Positions 16,762 to 24,472 of a stretch of DNA of 64,000 nt are shown here, one piece after another; position 1 is the stretch's first letter; each line of letters starts with the position of its first letter. Origin of the DNA: JBFMFH01 sp040752275. Lineage in GTDB: Bacteria; Acidobacteriota; Vicinamibacteria; Vicinamibacterales; JAKQTR01. Both the position numbers and the translations under genes were made by a program. The stretch is from contig JBFMFH010000092.1 of NCBI GenBank assembly GCA_040752275.1, forward strand, positions 18,650 through 82,649, in the 5' to 3' direction. The notes below the pieces were generated by a model. That model did no database searches. It was not told the origin of the DNA and was given only the letters and a program-made list of their open reading frames with translations.

Positions 16762-19056
16762 ATGAGACTCAGGCCAGCCCACGTGTGGCTCCTGGCGGCC
16801 ACGCTCGCCCCCGTCCTCGTCGCGGCCGACGCGAGTGACTGGCCGACCCGGGATCACGATCCCGGTGGGCGGCGGTTCTCACCCCTCACGCAGATCACCC
16901 CGGCCAACGTTTCCACGCTTCAGCCGGCCTGGGTGTTCGACACCGGGGTCCAGAACCTGCAGGTGACCCCGCTGGTGGTCGGTGGCCTGATGTACGTGGG
17001 CGTGGGCTCGACCGTGTTCGCTCTCGAGCCCGAAACGGCCCGCGTCGTCTGGCGGTTCGACGCACCGGCTGTGGTCTCGCGGCGCGGCGTCGCCTACTGG
17101 CCGGGCAACAAGGACACGTCGGCCCGTATCTTCACCGGCGCCGGCAGCCGGATGATTGCGCTCGACGCCTCGTCTGGACTTCCGGTGGAGGGCTTTGGCG
17201 AGGACGGCTCCGTCGATCTGAAACAGGGCATCAGAGGTGATGTCGAAGGGAACTTCAGCCTGGTCTCGCCGCCGTCGATCTTCAAGGACGTCGTCATCAC
17301 GGGCGGCAACAACGGCGAGCAGGCGCCGAGCTTCGGCCTCTATGGCGACATCCGCGGGTGGGACGCCCGCACGGGACGGCTGCTGTGGTCGTTCCACACC
17401 GTGCCCCGCGCGGGAGAGCCCGGCGTCGAGACGTGGGAAGGCGACAGCTGGAAGAACCGCTCCGGCACCAACATGTGGGCGTTCTTCACGGTGGACGTCG
17501 AGCGCGGCATGGTGTTCGTCCCGCTCGGCTCGCCCACGTCCGACTACTACGGCGGCGACCGGCACGGCGCCAATCTCTACGGCAATTCGCTGGTCGCCCT
17601 CGAGGCGGCGACGGGCAAGATGAAGTGGTACCAGCAACTCGTCCACCACGACCTCTGGGACTTCGACCTGCCCGCGGCGCCCACGCTCATCGACGTGCAG
17701 CGCGACGGCCGCACGATCCCGGCCGTTGCGGTGATCACGAAGATGACGACGCTGTTCATCTTCGACCGGGTGACGGGCGAGCCGCTGTTCGGCATGGAAG
17801 AGCGGCCGGTGCCGCAGAGCACCGTGCCGGGCGAGAAGTCGTGGCCGACGCAGCCCTTCCCGCTCAAGCCCCCGCCGCTCGGGCGCACGGCCTTCGACCC
17901 GGGGAAGGACTTCTACACGCTGACGCCGGATCACGAGGCGTACTGCCGCGACCTGTTTGCGAAGCACAACATGTACACGCAGGGCATCTTCACTCCGCCG
18001 GGCCTCGAGGGGACGATGCTCACGTTCCCGAGCACGCTCGGGGGCGGCAACTGGAACGGCATCGCCTTCGATCACACGCGGGGACTGGCCATTACCAACG
18101 TGATGAACATCGGCCAGGTGGGCCGGATGGTCGAGAAGATCGACCCGCAGACCAAGGAGAAGACGTACGGCCGCACGTCGCCCTGGGGCGGCGTCGTGGG
18201 CAGATTCTGGAACCCAGAGAACAAGATCCCCTGCTCGGCGCCGCCCTTCGGCGAGTTGATTGCCGTCGACGTGAACACCGGCGATATCGCCTGGCACGTG
18301 CCGTTCGGCTACGTGGCCGACCTGAAGGCCAAGGGCATCACCGGCACCGGCGCACTGAATATGGGCGGGCCGATCCTCACCGCCAGCGGGCTGATCTTCG
18401 TCGGCGCAACGACCGACGGGTACTTTCGCGCCTTCGACACGAGCACGGGCCGCCAGCTGTGGGAGACCCAGCTCGAGGCCAGCGCGCACTCGGTCCCGAT
18501 GACGTTCATGGGCAAGGACGACCGCCAGTACGTCGTCGTGGCGGCCGGCGGCGGCAGCTTCCTCCAATCACCGAGGGGGACCAAGATCGTGGCGTTCGCC
18601 CTGCCCCACGGCAAGCCGCCCCTCGTCGTCTCCGAGGCTCCGTCACCGTTGTCCGGGCCTGGAGGCCAGACGGCCCTGCCCGAGGGACCTGGCCGCAAGT
18701 CTCTCCTCAAGATGTGCAGCGGATGCCATGGATTGAAGACGGCGATTGGCCGGCGTCACACGCAGCAGGAGTGGCAGGCTGTTGTCGAAAACATGGCCGG
18801 GATCGGCGCGCCGGGAACCAGAGACGACATCACGAGGACAGTCGGGTACCTGGCGGTGCGGTTCGGGCAGGTCGAGATCGCGACAGCCACGGTCGCCCAG
18901 CTGCAGGAGATCGCCGGCCTCACGCCGACGGAGGCCGCAGCCGTCATCGAGTTCCGCGATCACGAAGGCGGCATCGCGTCGCTCGACCAGCTCAAGCAGG
19001 TGCCCGGGCTGAACCCGAGCAGAGTCGAGAGCCTGAAGGACCGCTTCCGCTTCTAG
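16762..19056 (+). CDS. PQQ-dependent dehydrogenase fused to cytochrome c and helix-hairpin-helix domains
   Basis: A 764-residue secreted quinoprotein. ATG 16762 follows GGAGGAG and opens a signal peptide (MRLRPAHVWLLAATLAPVLV). Residues ~25-630 are an eight-bladed PQQ propeller like those of glucose and alcohol dehydrogenases (DWPTRDHDPGGRRFSPL, RRGVAYWPGNKD, GGNNGEQAPSFGLYGDIRGW, GGNWNGIAFDHTRGL, GTGALNMGGPILTASGLIFV, MGKDDRQYVVVAAGGGS). About residue 650 a haem-binding CSGCH starts a small cytochrome c-like domain (LLKMCSGCHGL, WQAVVENMAGIGAPG), although a clear distal Met is hard to place. The last ~60 residues form a ComEA-like helix-hairpin-helix pair (TATVAQLQEIAGLTPTEAAA, IASLDQLKQVPGL). 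The likely role is periplasmic oxidation of a sugar or alcohol with electrons leaving by the cytochrome domain. Confidence 0.88.
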   Translation: MRLRPAHVWLLAATLAPVLVAADASDWPTRDHDPGGRRFSPLTQITPANVSTLQPAWVFDTGVQNLQVTPLVVGGLMYVGVGSTVFALEPETARVVWRFDAPAVVSRRGVAYWPGNKDTSARIFTGAGSRMIALDASSGLPVEGFGEDGSVDLKQGIRGDVEGNFSLVSPPSIFKDVVITGGNNGEQAPSFGLYGDIRGWDARTGRLLWSFHTVPRAGEPGVETWEGDSWKNRSGTNMWAFFTVDVERGMVFVPLGSPTSDYYGGDRHGANLYGNSLVALEAATGKMKWYQQLVHHDLWDFDLPAAPTLIDVQRDGRTIPAVAVITKMTTLFIFDRVTGEPLFGMEERPVPQSTVPGEKSWPTQPFPLKPPPLGRTAFDPGKDFYTLTPDHEAYCRDLFAKHNMYTQGIFTPPGLEGTMLTFPSTLGGGNWNGIAFDHTRGLAITNVMNIGQVGRMVEKIDPQTKEKTYGRTSPWGGVVGRFWNPENKIPCSAPPFGELIAVDVNTGDIAWHVPFGYVADLKAKGITGTGALNMGGPILTASGLIFVGATTDGYFRAFDTSTGRQLWETQLEASAHSVPMTFMGKDDRQYVVVAAGGGSFLQSPRGTKIVAFALPHGKPPLVVSEAPSPLSGPGGQTALPEGPGRKSLLKMCSGCHGLKTAIGRRHTQQEWQAVVENMAGIGAPGTRDDITRTVGYLAVRFGQVEIATATVAQLQEIAGLTPTEAAAVIEFRDHEGGIASLDQLKQVPGLNPSRVESLKDRFRF

Positions 19057-19080
19057 AGGGGTCGGGACCCCTAGAAGCGG
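19047..19080. terminator. Convergent-gene hairpin containing both stop codons
   Basis: CCGCTTCT / AGAAGCGG (8 bp) and AGGGGT / ACCCCT (6 bp) form a stem with a 2-base bulge and a CGGG loop. The TAG of the PQQ dehydrogenase (19054-19056) and the TAG of the opposite DUF5916 gene (19071-19073) both lie inside the stem. It can act as terminator for both strands, and it forces both reading frames to end in Arg-Phe codons. Confidence 0.7.
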
Positions 19081-20168
19081 AACAGCTTGGTGAACTTGAG
19101 GGCGATGCTGCGGTTCGCGAGGCGGGCCCGCTCGTGCGGCAGGGACGTGTCGCGCCCCTCGCTGTACACCACGAACAGATCGCTTCCGGGCGTGTACTCC
19201 CAGCGGAAGCGGATGCTCGACGAGATGGCCTCGGCGCCAGAACTGTACTGCACCGGGCCGCTCACGATCGTGCGGGGCGAGATCGAATAGTTGACGCGAA
19301 CCGACACCAGGTCGTCGCGATAGGCAGCACCGGCAGGTCGATCCAGTTCACCGACAGCCCCGGCTCAACGGCGAGGCTCGAGGTCACATCAACGCGCCCG
19401 CGGAACGAGGCCTGCGTGCGGGTCCCGTCGTCGAACTGCCCGTGCCCGGCCGATACGTGGCCGGTGAACCTGCGCGGCGGGCCGAGGCGCCACGAGGTTC
19501 GCACGTCGGTGAAGTGGTAACCGCCGACGGGGATGAAGGCCCCATCGGTGATTTCGAACGGCTCGTCCAGGTACTCGTAGCTGCTCGTCACTTCGACGCG
19601 CCATTCGTCGCCGTTGTTGAAATCGAGCCCGAACTGCCCCTGGAACTCGCGCGTCTCCACCTCGCCAGCCGTGCTCTCGAAGTAGTCGGCCGACGCTTCG
19701 AACTGATACTTGCGGATGGGTGACGGTCCTCCTGGCCGCGGGCTGAAGCGAGCCTGTGCGTAGGAACGATCGATGTCCTCCCGGCGCACGAACCCGATCT
19801 CCGGGTTGAAACCCAGCCCCACGTGCAGCTGCTCGAGGCGCAGCCCGTAGCGGTCGCCTTCGTATTCGAGCGAGCCGCGGTAGCTCGTCGCATCGCCATC
19901 CAGACCCGGCGTATCCGTCCTGCATCGCGAACGCAAGACCGTCCTCCAAGGCTCGTTCGCTGCCGTCTACGGTCAGCGGCGTCTCGATCCGGACGGCTCG
20001 CACGGTGACGCGTCCTTCAGCATCCCTTGCCACGGTGGCCGGAGGGACCGGCATCGGCCCCTCGAAACCGTTCGGGACTTCTGTCCCGTTCTGCGCCCAG
20101 ACCGGCCCCCCCAGACCCACCAAGGCGGCCATCACACAGCACGAGCGGAACACCACGCGGAACGGCAC
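19071..20168 (-). pseudogene. Broken DUF5916 / CBM9-like outer-membrane protein gene
   Basis: Three separate frames carry pieces of one family. From GTG 20168 (GGGAG upstream; ATG 20132 is an alternative) comes a signal peptide ending VGLGGPVWAQ and the start of the carbohydrate-binding family 9-like domain (GRVTVRAVRIETPLTVDG). The frame then loses similarity within about 30 codons (near 19930-19990) and the C-terminal beta-barrel part resumes in another frame: GDATSYRGSLEYEGDRYGLR, FNPEIGFVRREDIDRSYA, up to EPGLSVNWIDLPVLPI at about 19330. A further frameshift near 19310-19330 leads to SISPRTIVSGPVQYSS and GSDLFVVYSEGRDT, ending in KLFRF. Intact relatives are around 700-900 residues, so several hundred residues of the CBM9 and central region are missing. 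It is a decayed gene or an assembly fault; not expected to be functional. Confidence 0.8.
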
Positions 20169-20273
20169 GAGGCAGATCACTCCCGAGGAAAACCGGGGCG
20201 GAACAACGCGGCCAGGACGGAAAGCCCGTTCGACCACGCCAGTGTGGCAAGGGGACTCCTGCGGGTCGCCTTT

Positions 20274-20295
20274 GTAACCGTTACGCCGCGGTGAC
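20274..20295. promoter_or_regulatory. GTAACCGTTAC palindrome, related to the dyad motif
   Basis: GTAACCGTTAC (20274-20284) is a perfect 11-bp palindrome followed by GCCGCGGTGAC. Read on the minus strand it gives GCGGC-TAACGGTTACA, close to the minus-strand form of the 24-bp motif. It lies about 110 bases upstream of the broken DUF5916 gene and 90 bases before the molybdenum hydroxylase start. Confidence 0.35.
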
Positions 20296-20385
20296 ACGCG
20301 GAGCGCCGTCCCAGGCCGCAGACGCCCATTCGCATCCGGAGGCCAGACCGGGTAGACTGCGGAAACGCACCCTTCCGGGGCCTCT

Positions 20386-23385
20386 GTGGCAGAGACAACG
20401 TCCAAACACACCGTCTCCTTCACCCTCAACGGCCGCCCCCTCACCGCGGCGGTCGAGCCGGGGATGTCCCTGATGGACGTCCTGCGCGAGCAGGCCGGGC
20501 TCATCTCACCCAAGAACGGGTGCGCCCCGCAGGGATCGTGCGGGTGCTGCACGGTGCTGGTGAACGGCCGGGCGCTGTCGTCGTGCGTGGTGCCGGCTCG
20601 CCGGGCGGAAGGCGGCAGCGTCGTCACGCTGGAGGGGCTGGAAGGTCGCGAGCGCGACATCTTCGCCCGTGCCTTCTCGGTGGCCGGCGGCCTGCAATGC
20701 GGTTTCTGCATCCCCGGGATCGTGGTCGCCGCCAAGCACCTCATCGACCGCAATCCAAGGCCATCCCGGCAGCAGATTGCCGAGTCACTCAACAACCACA
20801 TCTGTCGCTGCACGGGCTACGTGAAGATCATCGACGCCATCGATCTGGCCGCCCGGGCACTGCAGGGAGAGCCGCTGCCCGCGCCGGACTACTCGGGCAA
20901 GATCGGCTCGAGCCTTCCGCGGCAGGATGTCGAAGCCTTCGCGCTCGGCGAGCGTCGGTACGTCGATGACATGTCGGTGCCAGGCATGTTGCGCGGCGCG
21001 TTCCTCTTTTCGCCGCATCCGCGCATCCGGATAGCGCACATCGACATCACGGCCGCCGTCCACCAGCCAGGCGTCGTCCGAGTGCTGACCGCAGCTGACG
21101 TGCCGGGGCAACGTTATCAGGGCCTTATCGACAGAGACTGGCCGCTCTTCGTGGCTGCGGGCGAGACGACGCACTGCATCGGCGACATCCTCGCGGCGGT
21201 GGTCGCCGACACCGAGAAGCACGCGCGGGAAGCCATCCCCCACATTCGCGTCGAGTTCGATACACTGCCCGGAGTGTTCTCTCCAGAGGAGGCTCTTCGG
21301 CCCGATGCCCCGCGCGTCCACCCCGATCGCGACAATCTGCTCTCGCGTTCGGTCGTCGTCCGGGGCGACGCCGGGGCCGCGCTGGGGACATCGACGCTTG
21401 TCGAGACCCGCACGTTCCGTACGCAACCGATCGAGCACGCATTCCTTGAACCGGAATCCTGCCTGGCCGTACCCCATTCGGGGCCGAATGCGTGGCTGCC
21501 GGCGTCACGTCTCACCGAAGCGGATCCCTCCCGAGTCTCCGGGCCTGTATTGAAGCAGGATGTGTCGCGCGATCAGCGCGACGCGATCCCGAATGCGGAT
21601 CCCTCCCGAGTCTCCGGGCCTGTATTGAAGCAGGATGTGTCGCGCGATCAGCGCGACGCGATCCCGAGTCCCGAATCCCGAATCCCGAATCCCGTCTTGG
21701 TGCACGTGTTCTCCCAAGGCCAAGGCGTCTTCGATGACAGGCGTCAGATTGCGTCCGCCCTCGGTCTCGCCGAGGAGCAGGTCTCGGTCGAACTCGTCTC
21801 GAATGGCGGTGCGTTTGGCGGGAAGGAGGACCTCAGCATCCAGGCGCAGGTCGCCCTGATGGCGTTGCTGACCGGACGGCCCGTCAAGGCAACCCTCTCG
21901 CGCGACGAGAGCATCCGGCTCCATCCGAAACGTCATCCGATCACGTTGACCTACACTGTCGGCTGCGACGCCGAGGGCCGGTTGACCGCGGTGAGGGCCC
22001 GCCTTATCGGCGACACGGGCGCGTTTGCGTCAGTCGGCGGCAAGGTCCTCGAACGCGCCGCCGGCCACGCATGCGGTCCCTACCGTGTGCCCGCCGTTGA
22101 TGTCGAGGCCCTGGCCGTCTACACGAACAACCCTCCGTGCGGCGCCATGCGGGGGTTCGGCGCCAATCAGGCGGCCTTCGCCATCGAGGGTATGCTCGAC
22201 ATCCTCGCCGAGAAGGCCGGAATCGACGGCTGGGAGATGCGGTGGCGGAATGCCGTTGATGTAGGCGATACGTTCTGTACGGGTCAGATCTTCGAACACG
22301 CCGTCGGAGTGAAAGACACGCTCCTTGCGGTCAAGGACGCATACTACTCGTCACCCTTCGCCGGCGTTGCATGCGGCATCAAGAACGTCGGCATCGGCAA
22401 CGGCGTGCCGGAGGCCGGCCAGGCGGTCGTGGTGGTGACGACGGACGGCCGGGTCGAGATCCACAGCGGCTTCACCGAAATGGGCCAGGGATTCCACACG
22501 GCGATGATCCAGTGCCTGAGCGACGTCACCGGCCTGGATCCGCGACTCATGCGCGTGGACGTCTCGACGCGCTTCCCCACGCCCTGCGGCATGACGACTG
22601 CCTCGCGCGCCACCGTGCTGGGCGGCCGCGCGGTGATGGCCGCTGGGACGAAGCTCAAGGCCGATCTCGACCGTGGCTGCACTCTGGCGGCGCTCGCCGG
22701 CCGCACGTACACCGGCGAGTTCGTGGTCGACTGGACGACCGCCCTCGAGGAGGAGATCGCGCGGCCACGCACGCATCTCACCTACGGCTTCGCGACGCAG
22801 GTCTGCATCCTCGACGGGCAGGGCCGCCTGAAGGAGTTCGTCGCGGCACACGATGTCGGCCGCGTGATCAACCGGCATCTCGTCGAGGGCCAGATCGAGG
22901 GCGCGGTGCACATGGGTCTGGGCTACGCGCTGACAGAGGAACTGCGCCTGCGTGACGGCGTCCCCGAGTCGTTCAAGCTGCGCTCGCTGGGCATTCTGCG
23001 CGCCCGCGACATGCCGCCCGTCAAGGTCATCCTCGTCGAGTCCCGCGATCCCGAAGGCCCGTTCGGCGCGAAGGGCGTTGGGGAGATCGGCCTCGTCCCG
23101 ACGGCCCCGGCCGTCGCCTCCGCCCTCTACCGTTACGACGGCATCCGCCGTTACGCTCTGCCGATGAAGGAATCCCCCACCGCCCGCGCGATCCTGCGGA
23201 GACCTGGTGCCGCCGCAGCAGACCGGCCGGCGAAGGTGTCCGGTCGGACAGAGCAGGGCGCTGCGGATCCCGCGTCTCGGTCGAATGCTGCAGAGAGTGA
23301 GCTCGCGCGATCGGCGCGAGTCCTTCCCGGGTCCCGGGCCCCCGGTCCCCGGTCCCTACAATCGGAGTCACCCGAATGCCCGTGA
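20386..23385 (+). CDS. Molybdenum hydroxylase (selenium-dependent xanthine dehydrogenase-like), 2Fe-2S and Mo domains fused
   Basis: A 999-residue protein from GTG 20386. Residues 1-~165 bind two [2Fe-2S] clusters (CAPQGSCGCC, CGFCIPG, HICRCTGY). There is no FAD domain; the Mo-cofactor domain begins near residue 175 (YVDDMSVPGMLRGAFLFSPH) with EHAFLEPES, GGAFGGKED, KRHPITLTYTVGCD, GAMRGFGANQAAFA, SGFTEMGQGFHT, TTASRATVLGGRA and GPFGAKGVGEIG carrying the active-site Glu. This layout matches the selenium-dependent xanthine dehydrogenase branch; no in-frame TGA is present, so selenium would be a cofactor, not selenocysteine. About 65 extra residues (near 380-440), including a perfect duplication of 25, interrupt the Mo domain where relatives have a short loop, and the last ~60 residues are also repeat-derived and overlap the next gene by 10 bases. 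Its neighbours suggest purine hydroxylation. Confidence 0.85.
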   Translation: MAETTSKHTVSFTLNGRPLTAAVEPGMSLMDVLREQAGLISPKNGCAPQGSCGCCTVLVNGRALSSCVVPARRAEGGSVVTLEGLEGRERDIFARAFSVAGGLQCGFCIPGIVVAAKHLIDRNPRPSRQQIAESLNNHICRCTGYVKIIDAIDLAARALQGEPLPAPDYSGKIGSSLPRQDVEAFALGERRYVDDMSVPGMLRGAFLFSPHPRIRIAHIDITAAVHQPGVVRVLTAADVPGQRYQGLIDRDWPLFVAAGETTHCIGDILAAVVADTEKHAREAIPHIRVEFDTLPGVFSPEEALRPDAPRVHPDRDNLLSRSVVVRGDAGAALGTSTLVETRTFRTQPIEHAFLEPESCLAVPHSGPNAWLPASRLTEADPSRVSGPVLKQDVSRDQRDAIPNADPSRVSGPVLKQDVSRDQRDAIPSPESRIPNPVLVHVFSQGQGVFDDRRQIASALGLAEEQVSVELVSNGGAFGGKEDLSIQAQVALMALLTGRPVKATLSRDESIRLHPKRHPITLTYTVGCDAEGRLTAVRARLIGDTGAFASVGGKVLERAAGHACGPYRVPAVDVEALAVYTNNPPCGAMRGFGANQAAFAIEGMLDILAEKAGIDGWEMRWRNAVDVGDTFCTGQIFEHAVGVKDTLLAVKDAYYSSPFAGVACGIKNVGIGNGVPEAGQAVVVVTTDGRVEIHSGFTEMGQGFHTAMIQCLSDVTGLDPRLMRVDVSTRFPTPCGMTTASRATVLGGRAVMAAGTKLKADLDRGCTLAALAGRTYTGEFVVDWTTALEEEIARPRTHLTYGFATQVCILDGQGRLKEFVAAHDVGRVINRHLVEGQIEGAVHMGLGYALTEELRLRDGVPESFKLRSLGILRARDMPPVKVILVESRDPEGPFGAKGVGEIGLVPTAPAVASALYRYDGIRRYALPMKESPTARAILRRPGAAAADRPAKVSGRTEQGAADPASRSNAAESELARSARVLPGSRAPGPRSLQSESPECP
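21520..21697. repeat. 75-bp tandem duplication plus CCCGAAT array inside the molybdenum hydroxylase gene
   Basis: Two adjacent 75-bp copies (21520-21594, 21595-21669), in frame, encode the same 25 residues. Each contains TCGCGC - GATCA - GCGCGA, a palindrome. Copy two is followed by three to four repeats of CCCGAAT. Similar hairpins and CCCGAAT/GGGATTCGG arrays occur at 23302-23358 and 25490-25518, so this is a dispersed repeat that has landed in a coding region. Confidence 0.85.
23302..23358. repeat. Related palindromic element at the 3' end of the molybdenum hydroxylase gene
   Basis: CTCGCGC - GATCG - GCGCGAG is a 7-bp stem, followed by a CCCGG/GGTCCCC run. It resembles the element at 21565-21581 and is translated as the unusual C-terminal extension of the hydroxylase. 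It ends 18 bases before the next start codon. Confidence 0.65.
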
Positions 23386-24428
23386 AATGGCACGCCGCCC
23401 GCACGTTCCACACGTCGATCTTCGACGCCATCGGCCGCACCCCCATGGTGCAGCTCAATCGCATTCCAACCGCCGAAGGCGTGAAGGCGAAGGTCCTCGT
23501 CAAGGTCGAGTATTTCAGTCCGTCCGGCAGCCTCAAGGACCGCATCTACTGGAACATGTTCACGCGGGCCGAGAAGCGTGGCGCCCTCAAGAAGGGCATG
23601 ACGATCCTCGAGTGCTCCACCGGCAACGCCGGCATCGGGTGCTCGTTCGTGTCGGCCGTCAAGGGCTACCCCTGCATCATCGTGATGCCCGAGGGCATGT
23701 CCGAGGAACGGAAGAAGCTCGACATCGCCTATGGCGCCGAGATGATCTACACGCCAGGCGGTGAGAGCGACGTCGATCTCGCGCTGGCGAAGCTCGAAGA
23801 CATCCGCCGGAAGAACCCGAAGAAGTACTTCGTGCCCGCCCAGTTCGACAACCCGGACAACATCGATGCCCACCTCAAAGCCACCGGACCCGAAATCTGG
23901 GAGCAGACGCGAGGCAAGGTCGATGCCTTCATCATGACCCAGGGCACCGGCGGCACCCTGACCGGCGTGGGCCGCGTCTTGCGAAGGCACCGGAAGGGCG
24001 TCAGGCTCTTCGCCATCGAGCCGTCGGAGTGCCCGCTGCTCAGCCGGCGCGAATGGGGTCCGCACGGCATCGAAGGCATTGGCGACGGCTTTGTGCCCCG
24101 CAACCTGGACGTCAGCCTCCTCAACGGCATCGTCACGACGACGACGGAGGAGTCGATCGAGATGGCCAGGCGCCTCGCGAAGGAAGAGGGGATCTTCTGC
24201 GGAATCTCGTCCGGTGCCAATGTGGCCGGCGCCATCAAGCTCGCGAGGGCACACCCGGAGATGAAGACCATTGTCACGGTCATCTGCGACACCGGGCAGC
24301 GTTACTTCTCGACAGAATTGTGCGGGAACCCGAAGCACGTGGAGATCCCGGAGCGGGATCATCCGATGGATCCCCATACGACCAGGCAGCTCGACAGGTA
24401 CCAGAAGCGGTGGGAGATTATCGATTGA
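23376..24428 (+). CDS. PLP-dependent enzyme of the cysteine synthase / beta-family
   Basis: A 350-residue fold-type II PLP enzyme. The Schiff-base lysine is in SGSLKDRIYW (about residue 52), the substrate loop is STGNAGIG, the phosphate-binding loop is TQGTGGTLTG, and ISSGANVAGAI and ICDTGQRYFST near the end match cysteine synthase and cystathionine beta-synthase. The length fits a catalytic core without a CBS regulatory domain. It starts inside the tail of the molybdenum hydroxylase gene and is followed 44 bases later by a YgeW-type carbamoyltransferase. In enterobacterial and clostridial purine clusters the same place is taken by YgeX, another fold-type II PLP lyase acting on 2,3-diaminopropionate, so a related beta-elimination on a purine-derived amino acid is possible; plain O-acetylserine sulfhydrylase activity cannot be excluded. 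Confidence 0.82.
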   Translation: MPVKWHAARTFHTSIFDAIGRTPMVQLNRIPTAEGVKAKVLVKVEYFSPSGSLKDRIYWNMFTRAEKRGALKKGMTILECSTGNAGIGCSFVSAVKGYPCIIVMPEGMSEERKKLDIAYGAEMIYTPGGESDVDLALAKLEDIRRKNPKKYFVPAQFDNPDNIDAHLKATGPEIWEQTRGKVDAFIMTQGTGGTLTGVGRVLRRHRKGVRLFAIEPSECPLLSRREWGPHGIEGIGDGFVPRNLDVSLLNGIVTTTTEESIEMARRLAKEEGIFCGISSGANVAGAIKLARAHPEMKTIVTVICDTGQRYFSTELCGNPKHVEIPERDHPMDPHTTRQLDRYQKRWEIID

Positions 24429-24472
24429 CTGCGCGCGGGGCCGATGGCCCGCGCCGACGAGCGTTCACAACG

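Noticed and set aside
20386..23385. Selenocysteine in the xanthine-dehydrogenase-like protein.
   Set aside because: No in-frame TGA occurs; this family uses selenium, if at all, as a labile cofactor atom.
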